NCBI GenBank assembly: GCA_945957365.1
Contig: CAMFKI010000011.1
Location: 1 to 64,000 of the forward strand
Reading direction: 5' to 3'
DNA: 64,000 nucleotides
Origin: an uncultured Alphaproteobacteria bacterium
GTDB lineage: Bacteria; Pseudomonadota; Alphaproteobacteria; Rhizobiales; Aestuariivirgaceae
A program made the translations under genes and the position numbers. Shown piece by piece: positions 36,396 to 46,900 of this stretch; positions within the stretch are counted from its first letter, which is position 1; each line of letters begins with the position of its first letter. The notes beneath the pieces are model-generated. The model did not search any database. It was not told the DNA's origin and worked only from the letters and a program-made list of their open reading frames with translations.

Positions 36396-37046
36396 TCACG
36401 CCGCCGGGTATCCGCCGGGCTTCAGCACGCCATGCGACTCGAGCACGGCCTTGAGCTTCGGCCGGGCGCGCACCGCGGCTGAGAGCTTGGCGATGGCGGG
36501 GCACTTGTCGTGCAGCGCCTGTTCGCTGGGAGAATTCCACAGGGTCAGCATGAAGGCATAGAGGTCGAGGGCGGAGAAATCGCGGCCCATCAGCCACGGA
36601 CCCGATGCCGCAAGGCGCTTTTCGATGAGCAGCCAGTAGCCCTCGATCTGCTGGAAGAGGGCCGCCTTCAGCGCCGCGCGCTCGGCCTCGTCCTTCACCT
36701 GGTCGGAGGCCGAATAGGTGAAGTTCCCGGTGCCGTAGATCTCGGTGCTCATGAACACCAGCAGGCTCAGGAATTCGCCATAGTCGGGGCTGCCCAGCTC
36801 CGGCGACATGTGCTTCTCCGGATGGGCCGCCACCAGGAAGGCGACGATCGCCGCCGACTCATAGAGGGTGCGGCCATCGGCGAGACCCAATGCGGGAATC
36901 ATGCCGAGCGGGCTGATGGCCCGGAACTCCGGCGCCCGGACCTGCTCCGGCGTCATCCAGATGTTGGTGTAGGGCGCTTCCATTTCCTCAAGCAGGCAGT
37001 GGACGGCGAGCGATCCCCAGGTCTTGACATTGTAAAGCTTGTACAT
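36396..37046 (-). CDS. Glutathione S-transferase family protein
   Basis: Cytosolic GST-fold protein of 216 residues. The N-terminal thioredoxin-like domain opens MYKLYNVKTWGSLAVHCLLE, where the active-site Ser/Tyr region lies, and has the glutathione-binding segment GMIPALGLADGRTLYESAAI near 49-68. The all-helical C-terminal domain includes LMGRDFSALDLYAF, the N-capping/hydrophobic-staple region. Substrate unknown. It is convergent with the secreted nucleotidyltransferase-like gene and divergent from dinB. AAGGAG lies upstream of the ATG at 37046. Confidence 0.88.
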   Translation of the reverse strand: MYKLYNVKTWGSLAVHCLLEEMEAPYTNIWMTPEQVRAPEFRAISPLGMIPALGLADGRTLYESAAIVAFLVAAHPEKHMSPELGSPDYGEFLSLLVFMSTEIYGTGNFTYSASDQVKDEAERAALKAALFQQIEGYWLLIEKRLAASGPWLMGRDFSALDLYAFMLTLWNSPSEQALHDKCPAIAKLSAAVRARPKLKAVLESHGVLKPGGYPAA

Positions 37047-37112
37047 CGTGTTCTCCCGCTCCTTGTACCGGCCCCCGAGGCAGTGTTCCCCAATTCGGGC
37101 GGCTAGGCTAGT

Positions 37113-38402
37113 ATGTTCGTCATGCAAGACGACGCTGCGACGGCGGGATTCTGCCGCGACTGCTTTTCGCCCACGCTGGGCGCGGAGCGGCGGTGCCGGC
37201 AATGCGGCAGCCCCCGGCTGTTGCGGCACCCCGAACTGCATCAGCTCTCCATCGCGCATATCGATTGTGACGCCTTCTATGCATCCGTCGAAAAGCGCGA
37301 CCGGCCCGAACTCGCCGACAAGCCGGTGATCGTCGGCGGCGGAACGCGCGGCGTGGTCTCGACCGCCTGCTACATCGCCCGCATCCAGGGCGTGAAGTCG
37401 GCAATGCCGATGTTCAAGGCCCTGAAGCTCTGCCCCGAAGCCGTCGTCATCAAGCCTGACATGGCGAAATACGCGGCCGCCGGCAGGGTGGTGCGCGAAT
37501 TGATGCTCGAGGTGACGCCGCTGGTCGAACCCTTGTCCATCGACGAGGCCTTCCTCGACCTCACCGGCACCGTGCGGCTTCATGGCATGAGCCCTGCCCT
37601 GACCCTTGCCCATCTCATCAACCGCATCGCGGAGAAGGTGGGGATCAGCGCCTCGGTCGGTCTGTCGCACAACAAGTTCCTGGCCAAGCTCGCCTCCGAC
37701 CTCGAGAAGCCGCGTGGCTTTTCGGTGCTGGGCAAGGCCGAAACACTCACCTTCCTCGCGACGAAGCCCGTGGGCTTCATCTGGGGCGTCGGCAAGGCCA
37801 TGCAGGAGGAACTGGCGCGGGGCGGCATCACCATGATCGCGCAGCTGCAGCAGATGGAGAAGAACGACCTGATGCGCCGCTTCGGATCGATGGGGTCACG
37901 GCTCTATCACCTGTCGCGCGGCGAGGACCTGCGCATCGTGTCGACCGACGATCATTCGAAATCGATCAGCGCCGAGACCACATTCAACACCGACATCCGC
38001 GACGGTGCGGAGCTCGAGCGCATCCTGTGGCCGCTGGCGGAAAAGGTCTCCCGCCGCGCCAAGGCGGAAGGGGTGGCGGGCCACACCGTGGTGCTGAAGC
38101 TCAAGACCGCGGATTTCAAGACGCGGACCCGCAATGTCTCGCTCGCCGACCCCACGCTGCTCGCCAATCGCATCTATGACGCGGCCGTGCCGCTGCTGCA
38201 GCGCGAGGCGACGGGCACGTCCTTCCGGCTGATCGGGGTCGGCATTTCCGGCCTCGTCGCGGCCAAGCCCGAGGACGAGACCGAGACGCTGGACGTCACC
38301 ACCGCCGCCCGTGCGAAGGCGGAACTGGCGGTCGACCGCATCCGCGACAAGTTCGGGCGCAGTGCGGTTGCCCGCGGCATCGGATTTGGCCAGGAGGACT
38401 GA
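37113..38402 (+). CDS. dinB: DNA polymerase IV with N-terminal zinc ribbon
   Basis: Y-family translesion polymerase of 429 residues. Catalytic acidic residues are in [12 protein letters not shown] (D51) and [10 protein letters not shown]. Palm, fingers, thumb and little-finger regions are complete. It carries an extra N-terminal zinc-binding module with C14-x2-C17 and C28-x2-C31, absent from E. coli DinB but seen in several rhizobial homologues. ATG codons at 37113 and 37122 are both possible; either keeps the cysteines. It stands alone, so it may be SOS- or constitutively expressed; I see no clear LexA site. Confidence 0.93.
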   Translation: MFVMQDDAATAGFCRDCFSPTLGAERRCRQCGSPRLLRHPELHQLSIAHIDCDAFYASVEKRDRPELADKPVIVGGGTRGVVSTACYIARIQGVKSAMPMFKALKLCPEAVVIKPDMAKYAAAGRVVRELMLEVTPLVEPLSIDEAFLDLTGTVRLHGMSPALTLAHLINRIAEKVGISASVGLSHNKFLAKLASDLEKPRGFSVLGKAETLTFLATKPVGFIWGVGKAMQEELARGGITMIAQLQQMEKNDLMRRFGSMGSRLYHLSRGEDLRIVSTDDHSKSISAETTFNTDIRDGAELERILWPLAEKVSRRAKAEGVAGHTVVLKLKTADFKTRTRNVSLADPTLLANRIYDAAVPLLQREATGTSFRLIGVGISGLVAAKPEDETETLDVTTAARAKAELAVDRIRDKFGRSAVARGIGFGQED

Positions 38403-38462
38403 CCCATTCCGCAACCCCGAAAGTCGGGGTAAAGCAAGCTTGCACAGCCAGATTCTCAGGTC

Positions 38463-39305
38463 ATGAAGCCGAAACTCGTCCGCAGCCTTGCAGCGCTCCG
38501 CCGTGAAACCGCCCGGTGGCGGAAGGACGGCCTGAGCTATGCCGTCGTGCCCACCATGGGCGCCATCCATTCCGGCCATACCCAGCTGGTGACCGAAGGA
38601 CTGAAACGCGCCGACCGGGTGATCACCACGATCTTCGTCAACCCCCGGCAATTCGCCGCCAACGAGGACCTGGCGAAATATCCGCGCGACGAGGATGGCG
38701 ATGTGCTGAAGCTCGGCAAGGCCGGGTCGCATCTGGTCTATATTCCCGAGCCCGAGGAAATCTATCCCGCCGGCTTCTGCACCACCGTGTCGCTTGCGGG
38801 GCCGGCCAAGGCCGGGCTGGAAGACAAGTTCCGGCCCCAGTTCTTCGACGGCGTGACGACCGTGGTGGCCAAGCTGTTCATCCAGACGGGTGCCGATTAC
38901 GCCATGTTCGGCGAAAAGGACTACCAGCAGCTCAAGGTCGTCACCCAGATGGCGCGCGACCTCGACATTCCGATCGAAGTCGTCGGCATCCCCACGGTGC
39001 GCGAGGAGGACGGCCTCGCGAAGTCATCGCGCAACGTCTATCTCTCGAAGCAGGAGCGGCAGCAGGCGCTGGCCATCCATTCGAGCATCAGCCACGCCGC
39101 AGAACGCATCAGGGGCGGCCTCGACACACAGTCCGCCGCCCAGCTGGCTACCCGCACGCTGATGGCGCTGGGTTTCCAGGTGGACTACGTAACCGTCCGC
39201 AACGCCGAGACGCTGGCCCCGCCGCAGCACAGGGACGAGCCGCTGCGCGTCATCGCAGCCGCCTGGCTGGGAAAGACCAGGCTGATCGACAACGTGGCGG
39301 TCTAG
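38463..39305 (+). CDS. panC: Pantothenate synthetase
   Basis: Pantoate-beta-alanine ligase, 280 residues, the last step of pantothenate synthesis, using ATP to form a pantoyl-adenylate. The nucleotidyltransferase signature is seen in VPTMGAIHSGHTQLV near 29-43, with the second region FGEKDYQQLKVV near 147 and the SSRNVYLS loop near 185. panB is not adjacent here. The stop overlaps the convergent GNAT gene by four bases. Confidence 0.95.
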   Translation: MKPKLVRSLAALRRETARWRKDGLSYAVVPTMGAIHSGHTQLVTEGLKRADRVITTIFVNPRQFAANEDLAKYPRDEDGDVLKLGKAGSHLVYIPEPEEIYPAGFCTTVSLAGPAKAGLEDKFRPQFFDGVTTVVAKLFIQTGADYAMFGEKDYQQLKVVTQMARDLDIPIEVVGIPTVREEDGLAKSSRNVYLSKQERQQALAIHSSISHAAERIRGGLDTQSAAQLATRTLMALGFQVDYVTVRNAETLAPPQHRDEPLRVIAAAWLGKTRLIDNVAV

Positions 39306-39745
39306 AGCGTGCGGTAGAGCAGCTCCCTGCCCTCCGCCGCAAAACCGAGCGACAGATAGAACCGCCGCAGATCGGCATCGGCACCATGGGGCGTGACGGT
39401 GACCTGGTAGCCGGCCGCCCCCATCCCGCGCAACCACGCTTCGGCCTCGGCGATCAGTGCTCGCGCGATGCCCTTGCCGCGATGTTCCGGCAGCACATAG
39501 AGATCGCCCAGTTCGGCCGACCAGCCGAACTCGATGCCGAAATCCATCGACACGGTGGCCACGCCGGTGGCGAGGCCCTGCTCGTCCGCCAGCAGCACGG
39601 CGCAGTGCTCGAGCGTGAGCATGGCGCGGAGATTGGACGCGATCGTCGCATCGGCTGTGGTGAAGCCTTCCTCGCGGAAGAAGCGCTGGAGCAGCAGCGT
39701 CGCCGGCTGCGGATCATCCTCGACGGTGAGGCGCCTGACCGTCAC
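39302..39745 (-). CDS. GNAT-family N-acetyltransferase
   Basis: Acetyl-CoA-dependent acetyltransferase of 147 residues. The CoA-binding motif is LYVLPEHRGKGIARALIAEA (motif A, with R-G-x-G-I-A), followed by GYQVTVTPHGADADLRRFYL and the C-terminal GFAAEGRELLYRTL. I chose the GTG at 39745, product VTVRRLTVEDDPQPA, because it overlaps the DUF1489 stop (GTGA). The acceptor is unknown. It is coupled to DUF1489. Confidence 0.88.
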   Translation of the reverse strand: MTVRRLTVEDDPQPATLLLQRFFREEGFTTADATIASNLRAMLTLEHCAVLLADEQGLATGVATVSMDFGIEFGWSAELGDLYVLPEHRGKGIARALIAEAEAWLRGMGAAGYQVTVTPHGADADLRRFYLSLGFAAEGRELLYRTL

Positions 39746-40158
39746 AGCAGGCCGAGCTCCGCCAGTTCGCGACGGAGCTTTTCCGGCATGCCTTCGACCC
39801 TCGAGGATTTCGGCAGGTCCGGCGGAGCGTCCGCCGCTTCGAGGTACCGCCAGCCCTGGAAGGCGCGCTTCGGCACCGGCCGTACCGGAATGATCTGCGG
39901 CTTGAACATGATGCGGCAGCGCTCGATGCCGTCGGCGCCGGTAACCGGTTCGAGGCCGGCGATGGGCTGGCGGCAGAGAATCATCCCGCGCAGCACCCAG
40001 TAGAGCGAGCCGCCCGGCACGATCTCGTCCTTGCGCTTGGGGAACATGCGCGTCACGTGATCGAGGGTATCGCGGCCGGCGCGGCAATCCTTGACCCATG
40101 ATTCGAGTTCGTCGATCTCGGACACGCCGACGCAGAGCTTGAGAATATGGAGAGCCAT
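39742..40158 (-). CDS. DUF1489-family protein
   Basis: Cytoplasmic protein of 138 residues, beginning MALHILKLCVGVSEIDELES, with the family segments TRMFPKRKDEIVPGGSLYWV and ILCRQPIAGLEPVTGADG. DUF1489 occurs almost only in alphaproteobacteria and its role is unknown. The ATG at 40158 is favoured; an in-frame upstream ATG would add 13 residues that do not look like this family. It is coupled to the GNAT gene downstream. Confidence 0.85.
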   Translation of the reverse strand: MALHILKLCVGVSEIDELESWVKDCRAGRDTLDHVTRMFPKRKDEIVPGGSLYWVLRGMILCRQPIAGLEPVTGADGIERCRIMFKPQIIPVRPVPKRAFQGWRYLEAADAPPDLPKSSRVEGMPEKLRRELAELGLL

Positions 40159-40224
40159 GCCACGATCATAGAGGACCGTACCGGGCAGGTGAACCATCGC
40201 CCGGAGCGTTGTCCCCAGCCGCGT

Positions 40225-40854
40225 CTACGTGCCGTCCCGCGGGGTCACCGGCGTGAAATAGGCCTTGTCCAGGGTGCGGATCTCGAAATTGTGCTGCACG
40301 CGCACGCCGATCCCGTGGCGCAGCATCAATTCGGTCAGGCGGCTGCCGTCGATCAGCACGACCCTGCGCACCAGCTGGGCGCAGAATTCCGCAGCGCCCG
40401 CTGAAAAATGGGTGGTGGTGACGAAGACTCCCTTTCCCGCCCGCCGCGCCTCAAGGCTGCCGGCGAAGTCGCGGACGTCGCCGATCGGCACCGCGATGCC
40501 CGGCTTGAGCCGCTTGGCCTGAATGCAGATCGAATCGAAGCCCAGCTCGTCGAGGCTGATGATGCCGTCGATCCCGCCATCGCCCGAGCGCCCCAGGCAA
40601 AGGGCCATTTCGGCACGGTTGCTGCCATAGCCCATGGCGAGCAGCACATCGATGACGAGGCGTTCGAAGAACTCCGGCGTCTGCGCGTGGATGCGCGCGA
40701 TCAGCTCGCTCCGCAGCACGGCGTTGGCGGCATTGACCAGGGCCGCCAGTGCCATGCGCCCCTCTTCGGTGATTCCCCCCATCGGCTCGCCGGCATCGGA
40801 CGGCTCGTCATCGGAGGGCTGCATGAGCCGCTGGAATTCGCTCAGGACGAACAT
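40225..40854 (-). CDS. Orphan Mrr-type restriction endonuclease-like protein
   Basis: Predicted nuclease of 209 residues with the PD-(D/E)xK fold of the Mrr catalytic domain. EFFERLVIDVLLAMGYG (61-77) holds the first conserved helix, GDGGIDGII (91-99) gives catalytic D96, and IQAKR (111-115) gives the Q-x-K motif. E. coli Mrr and typical homologues have about 300 residues, with an N-terminal winged-helix domain that is absent here; residues 1-50 are acidic and low in structure. No methylase or other defence gene is adjacent. It may cut modified DNA or act in DNA repair. An inverted repeat lies just upstream. Confidence 0.8.
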   Translation of the reverse strand: MFVLSEFQRLMQPSDDEPSDAGEPMGGITEEGRMALAALVNAANAVLRSELIARIHAQTPEFFERLVIDVLLAMGYGSNRAEMALCLGRSGDGGIDGIISLDELGFDSICIQAKRLKPGIAVPIGDVRDFAGSLEARRAGKGVFVTTTHFSAGAAEFCAQLVRRVVLIDGSRLTELMLRHGIGVRVQHNFEIRTLDKAYFTPVTPRDGT

Positions 40855-40862
40855 GACGCTAG

Positions 40863-40882
40863 GTTAAGCGGCAAGGCTTAAC
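40863..40882. promoter_or_regulatory. Inverted repeat GTTAAGC-N6-GCTTAAC
   Basis: GTTAAGC (40863-40869) and GCTTAAC (40876-40882) form a perfect dyad nine bases upstream of the Mrr-like gene ATG. It lies in the short gap between that gene and the TPR-SPOR gene on the same strand. It could be an operator. The spacing (TTAA-N10-TTAA) is not that of a CtrA box. Confidence 0.4.
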
Positions 40883-40945
40883 ATCGGCTTATGGGAGAAC
40901 GGCCGGCACCGGAGGTTGCAGCCCCGTCCCGGCCAGCGCCATGGA

Positions 40946-42253
40946 TCAGGAAGCGGCCTTGCTGATGAAGCACTTCACGCCCTTGGACTTCAGCTTGGCG
41001 CAGGCATTGCCGGCATCGCTCTGGCTGTCGAACCCGACGAGGCGGACGCGGTAGAACACGCCCTTGGCGCCAAGGTCGGCGCGGACCACCACGGGGCTCT
41101 GCGAGGCAAGGGCCTTGTTGCGCGCCTGCATCGTCTTCCAGGTGGACCAGGCGGAAGCCTCGGTGGTGGCGGAGGCGAGCTGCACCGACCAGCCGGTCAT
41201 CTTCTGCGGCGCCGCGGCAGGCTCGGCCGGCACGGGGGCGGCGGATGCCGTCTGCGTCTCATCGGCCGCGGGCTCGGCCACTGCCGTCGCCGGGGCGCCC
41301 GATGCGTCGTCGGCGGGCACGTCCTCGACGGCGAGCACCTTCTCCTCGGCGGCGGCCGGTGCGGGGACGGCGTCGGCCGCCGGGCTTGCCGATGCCGTGG
41401 TCACGGGCTGATCCTGCGGAACGCGGTCCGTATAGAGCTTCGCCTGCGCATTGACGGTGGTTTCGGCGACCTGGGAGTCATCGCCGGAGAGGCTCGAGGG
41501 CGGCGCCTTGGCGGCCGGAAGCTGATTGTCACTGGCGGGGCTGACGTCGGCGGTCTGTATGTCCCCACCGGTCGTCGCCTTGGGCGCTCCGCCGTCGAGG
41601 GCTGCGAGACTCTGCACCGCCGGCTCGTAGCCGGGCTTGGCCTGGAGCGCGCGGTTCAGCGCGTCGCGGGCATCGGCCGTGCGCTGCAGCTTTTCATAGG
41701 TCGCCGCCTGGGCGAGATAGACCCGCGCCGGATCGGCATAATTGTAGCTCAGCGCCTTGTCGAAATCGGCAAGCGCGAAGAGATACTGGCCGGAATCGCG
41801 CAGCAGCGTGCCGCGGCTGTAATAGGCATTGCTGAATTCCGCATCGAGGAACAGCGCCGAGGTGAAGTCTTCCATCGCCAGGGCATTGCGTTGCAGCCGC
41901 TGGTAGGACAGACCACGATTGTAGAGTGCCAGGGCCCGCACCTTGCCGGACAGCGCATCGATGCGCAGGGCGGCGGTATAGTCGTCGATGGCGAATTCAT
42001 GCTCGTTCAGGCGCTGATAGGCCAGACCGCGGTTGAGCAGCGCGTTGGCCAGCACATCGGGCGGCAGGTTGCGCGAGTCGATGGCCTGGGAATAGTCGGT
42101 CACCGCCGTCGCCGCATCGCCGGATTGCAGCGCCTTGTAGGCCTGCGACGCGAGCTTGATGTCGGGGGTGGCGCTGGCGGACAAGGCCGGGGCGGCATTG
42201 GCGGCAAGAACCACGAAACAGGCGGAGGCGAGGAGAAGGGTGCGGATGCTCAT
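40946..42253 (-). CDS. Exported TPR protein with C-terminal SPOR domain
   Basis: Periplasmic or cell-envelope protein of 435 residues. The signal peptide is MSIRTLLLASACFVVLAANA. Four to six tetratricopeptide repeats cover about 35-210 (for example ALLNRGLAYQRLNEHEFAID). An alanine/proline/acidic linker (215-340) follows, and the C-terminal SPOR domain (about 350-430, GWSVQLASATTEASAWSTW to FISKAAS) has two cysteines. SPOR domains bind denuded glycan strands at the division site. The ATG at 42253 starts the signal peptide; seven extra residues upstream are unlikely. It is divergent from the cobalamin block. Confidence 0.85.
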   Translation of the reverse strand: MSIRTLLLASACFVVLAANAAPALSASATPDIKLASQAYKALQSGDAATAVTDYSQAIDSRNLPPDVLANALLNRGLAYQRLNEHEFAIDDYTAALRIDALSGKVRALALYNRGLSYQRLQRNALAMEDFTSALFLDAEFSNAYYSRGTLLRDSGQYLFALADFDKALSYNYADPARVYLAQAATYEKLQRTADARDALNRALQAKPGYEPAVQSLAALDGGAPKATTGGDIQTADVSPASDNQLPAAKAPPSSLSGDDSQVAETTVNAQAKLYTDRVPQDQPVTTASASPAADAVPAPAAAEEKVLAVEDVPADDASGAPATAVAEPAADETQTASAAPVPAEPAAAPQKMTGWSVQLASATTEASAWSTWKTMQARNKALASQSPVVVRADLGAKGVFYRVRLVGFDSQSDAGNACAKLKSKGVKCFISKAAS

Positions 42254-42377
42254 GTTGGGCAGTATCGCGGCCACGTGGTTAAAAACCTATTGCCGGAAGG
42301 GGCTTGGAAAGTTGACAGGTGGTAAACGCGATGGCCGGCCGTGTGTCGTTTTTAGACTCCCGCCCGGCGCAGCCGAG

Positions 42378-42406
42378 TTGACGGCTGCCAGTCACGCTGG
42401 CACAAC
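42378..42406 (+). promoter_or_regulatory. Promoter of the cobalamin riboswitch unit
   Basis: TTGACG (42378-42383) and CACAAC (42401-42406) are separated by 17 bases. The expected start, near 42413, coincides with the 5' end of the riboswitch fold, which supports the call although the -10 element is poor. Confidence 0.5.
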
Positions 42407-42412
42407 AGACCC

Positions 42413-42596
42413 CGTGTGGTGCCCGCTGCCAGACGGACTGCGGGCCTAACAGGGAACACGGTGAGGCAGACCCAATCGGGGGCCGAATCCGTGGCTGCCC
42501 CCGCAACTGTGAGCGGTGAGGGCGTGGGCAAGATTGGCCACTGGGAAACCGGGAAGGCCGCCCAGGCTCAGCGACCCGCAAGTCAGGAGACCTGCC
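42413..42596 (+). promoter_or_regulatory. Cobalamin (adenosylcobalamin) riboswitch
   Basis: The classic B12-element landmarks occur in order: GTGGTGCCCGC and GCGGGC at 42416-42445, ACAGGGAACACGGTG near 42449, the core GCTGCCCCCGCAACTGTGAG at 42494-42513, GCCACTGGGAAACCGGGAAG near 42537-42556, and GACCCGCAAGTCAGGAGACC near 42573-42592. GACCTG at its 3' end (42589-42594) can pair with CAGGTC (42614-42619) just before the next ribosome site, a possible expression platform. High cobalamin should reduce expression of the microprotein, cobW, cobN and cobO. Confidence 0.95.
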
Positions 42597-42635
42597 ACAC
42601 GACAGGACTGAACCAGGTCACCACGGAGGGTGTTC

Positions 42636-42815
42636 ATGACCGCTCGTCGGATTGCTTCCACCACCTCGCTCGCCGCCTCGAAGCGTATTGCCGCGCGCTT
42701 CGCACCGCGGCCCACCGGCGCGACGCCGACCTTCACGTCCGGCCTGTCGCATCTGGCAGGCGCCCCCAATGCGGCGCGCGACACGCGCCACGCCACCGGC
42801 TTCCCCTGCCACTAA
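42636..42815 (+). CDS. Riboswitch-controlled microprotein with CbtB-like C-terminal tail
   Basis: A 59-residue protein directly after the cobalamin riboswitch. GGAGG ends six bases before the ATG at 42636, a near-ideal ribosome site. The tail NAARDTRHATGFPCH (45-59) closely resembles the His/Cys end of CbtB, the small subunit of a proposed B12-regulated cobalt transporter. CbtB has one membrane helix; here residues 1-44 are basic and Ser/Thr/Ala-rich, and no helix is visible. No cbtA is adjacent. It may be a cobalt-binding chaperone or leader peptide for CobW/CobN, or a decayed cbtB. The frame looks intact. Confidence 0.6.
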   Translation: MTARRIASTTSLAASKRIAARFAPRPTGATPTFTSGLSHLAGAPNAARDTRHATGFPCH

Positions 42816-42895
42816 GCCAAATCGGTGTTCCGGTGCTGCATCGGCCTGTTCCCGGGCCTGGTGCCGGACCGGACTGCCCGGGAGATCCACGCCAC

Positions 42896-43932
<1,037 letters not shown>

Positions 43933-43933
<1 letters not shown>

Positions 43934-46900
43934 TGCACCTTCTCGCCACGACATCGGGCGTGATCGACGGCGCTGCGGAAGCCGTCGATCTCGCGCAATC
44001 GCCTGCCGACATCGTCGTCCTCTCCGCCGCCGACAGCGAGCTGGCGAGCCTCGCGCGCGCCCACGACGCTGCCCCCTGCCCGCTGCGCCTCGCCAACCTG
44101 CTGCAGCTGCAGCACCCGCTGTCCGTCGATCTCTACATCGAGAAGACACTGCAGCATGCGAAGCTCGTCGTGCTGCGTCTCCTCGGCGGCGCCTCCTACT
44201 GGAGCTACGGCCTCGACCAGCTGGAGGCCGTGGCCCGCGATCGGGGCATCATGCTCTGCCTGCTGCCGGGCGACGCCCAGCCCGATCCCGACCTCACGGC
44301 ACGATCGACCATCGCGGCGCGCCACGCGGAACAGCTGCGCCAGTATCTGGTGACGGGCGGCGCGGAGAACGCCGCGTGCTTCCTCGCCTATTGCCGCCAC
44401 CTGACCGAGGGCAGCGCAGCGCCGGCGCCGGCGCGCGAATTGCCGAAGGCCGGGATCTACCGCGACACGTCCAGGCCCGGGCAGCCGCTGGCGGCACTCG
44501 TCTTCTACCGTTCGGTCCTCGAGGGCGCGCAGACCGCGCCCATCGATGCGCTGGTGGACGCGCTGGCCGAACGCGGCATCGGCGCCCGCGCATTCTTCGT
44601 TGCGAGCCTCAAGGACCGCGCCAGCGTCGAGGTGCTGGAACAGACCCTCTCCCGCCCCGACGTGATCCTCAACTGCACCAGCTTCGCCGTGGCCTCCGGC
44701 GGCAGCGCCGATCCGCTCGCCGCACATGATTGCCCGGTGCTGCAAGTGGTGCTCTCCGGCTCCTCCGAAGAGAGCTGGCGCCAATCGTCCCAGGGCCTCA
44801 GCGCCCGCGACCTCGCCATGAACGTGGTGCTCCCCGAACTCGACGGCCGCATCATGTCGCGCGCCGTTTCCTTCAAGGCCGACAGCCTGTGGCACCAGGG
44901 CACGGAGTGCCGCATCGTCACCTATCGCGCCGTGCCGGACCGCGTCGCCTTCGTGGCCGACCTCGCCGCCAACTGGGTGAGACTTCGCCGCAAGCCTGCG
45001 GCCGAGCGCAAGGTGGCGATCATCCTCGCCAACTACCCGAACAAGGACGGCCGCATCGCCAATGGCGTGGGCTACGACACGCCGGCGAGCACGGTTGCGA
45101 TCCTCGATGCGATGGCGGCGGAGGGCCATGCGGTCGCGGATTACCCCAAGAGCGGCAATGGCATCGTCGAAGACCTGCAGCGCGGGCCGACGAATGCGGC
45201 GCGCCATTCTCCATCCACGGCAACGCCCTTCCACGCTTCACCTCGCCCCGGCTCGACCGGGGCATCCTCTTCGGACGCCGGCAAAAAGGATCGCCCGGTC
45301 AAGCCGGGCGAAGGTGGATGGGTGGGGCGGGACGAAAGCCCGGCCCTACTCGCCCTTGCCGACTACATCACCTTCTTCGAAACCCTCCCCGCCCCGCTCC
45401 GCAGCAGCATCACCGCGCGCTGGGGCGAACCCGCCCGCGATCCGTTCTTCGCGGACGGCGCCTTCCACCTTCCCATCCGCCTCTACGGCAATGCCGCCGT
45501 CGCGATCCAGCCGGCGCGCGGCTACAACATCGATCCGAAATCGACCTACCACGACCCGGCGCTGCTGCCGCCGCATGGCTATCTCGCCTTCTACTACTGG
45601 CTTCGCACGCTTTTCAAAGCGGATGCCGTGATCCACAACGGCAAGCACGGCAATCTCGAATGGCTGCCGGGCAAGGCCAATGCGCTGTCGGCCGAATGCC
45701 TGCCCGAAGTTGCACTCGGCCCGCTGCCGCAGCTCTATCCCTTCATCGTCAACGATCCCGGCGAGGGCACGCAGGCCAAGCGCCGCACCGGTGCCGTCAT
45801 CATCGACCACTTGACGCCGCCGCTGACGCGCGCCGAAACCTACGGCCCGCTGAAGGATCTCGAAGCCCTCGTCGATGAATATTACCTCGCCTCCGGCCTC
45901 GACGCCCGCCGCCGCGATTCGCTGAAGCGCGACATCCTCGATCTCACCAGGTCCTCGCGCCTCGACGAGGATGCAGGCTTCACCGGTGACGAGGACCGGG
46001 ACCTGCAGCGGCTCGACGCGTTTCTCTGCGACCTCAAGGAGGCGCAGATCCGCGACGGGCTGCATGTTCTCGGCGCGTCCCCCGAGGGACGGCTGGAGAC
46101 CGATCTCCTCGTCGCCTTCACCCGCGTGCCACGCGGACTGGGCGAAGGCGGCGACCAGTCGCTGATCCGCGCGCTCGCGGCAGATTCGGGCCTTGCCGGC
46201 TTCGATCCGCTCGACTGTGACATGGCCGCCCGGTGGACTGGCGCGAAACCCGCGGCGCTCTTGTCACTCGCCAGTGATCCCTGGCGCAGCAACGGCGACA
46301 CGGTGGAGCGGCTGGAACGCTTCGCATCCGCGCTGCTCTCGGGCACGCCACTGCCGGCGGGCTTCGACAAGACGAGCGCCGTGCTCGCCGAGATCGAAAC
46401 GCGCATCCGACCCGCGCTTCGCGCCTGCGGGCATGACGAGATCGCGGCTGTCCTCAAGGGCCTCGCCGGCCGCTTCGTCGTCCCCGGTTCATCCGGCGCA
46501 CCGACGCGTGGCCGGCTCGACGTGTTGCCCACGGGCCGGAACTTCTACTCCCTCGACAACCGCACGGTGCCCACGCCCACGGCCTGGAACCTTGGCCAGA
46601 AATCGGCGGAAGACCTGCTGCTGCGCCATTTCCAGGACATGGGACAATACCCGAAGGCGCTCGGCCTCTCCGCCTGGGGCACCTCCAACATGCGCACCGG
46701 CGGCGACGACATCGCCCAGGCGCTCGCGCTCATCGGGGCGAAGCCGGTGTGGGAGCCGTCGAGCTGGCGCGTCACCGGCTACGAGATCATTCCGCTGGCG
46801 AAGCTCGGCCGTCCGCGCGTCGATGTCACGCTGCGCATTTCCGGCTTTTTCCGCGACGCCTTTCCGGCCCAGATCGAACTGCTCGACAAGGCGATCCGCG

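Noticed and set aside
40863..40882. CtrA box reading of the GTTAAGC dyad
   Set aside because: The TTAA halves are ten bases apart, not seven.
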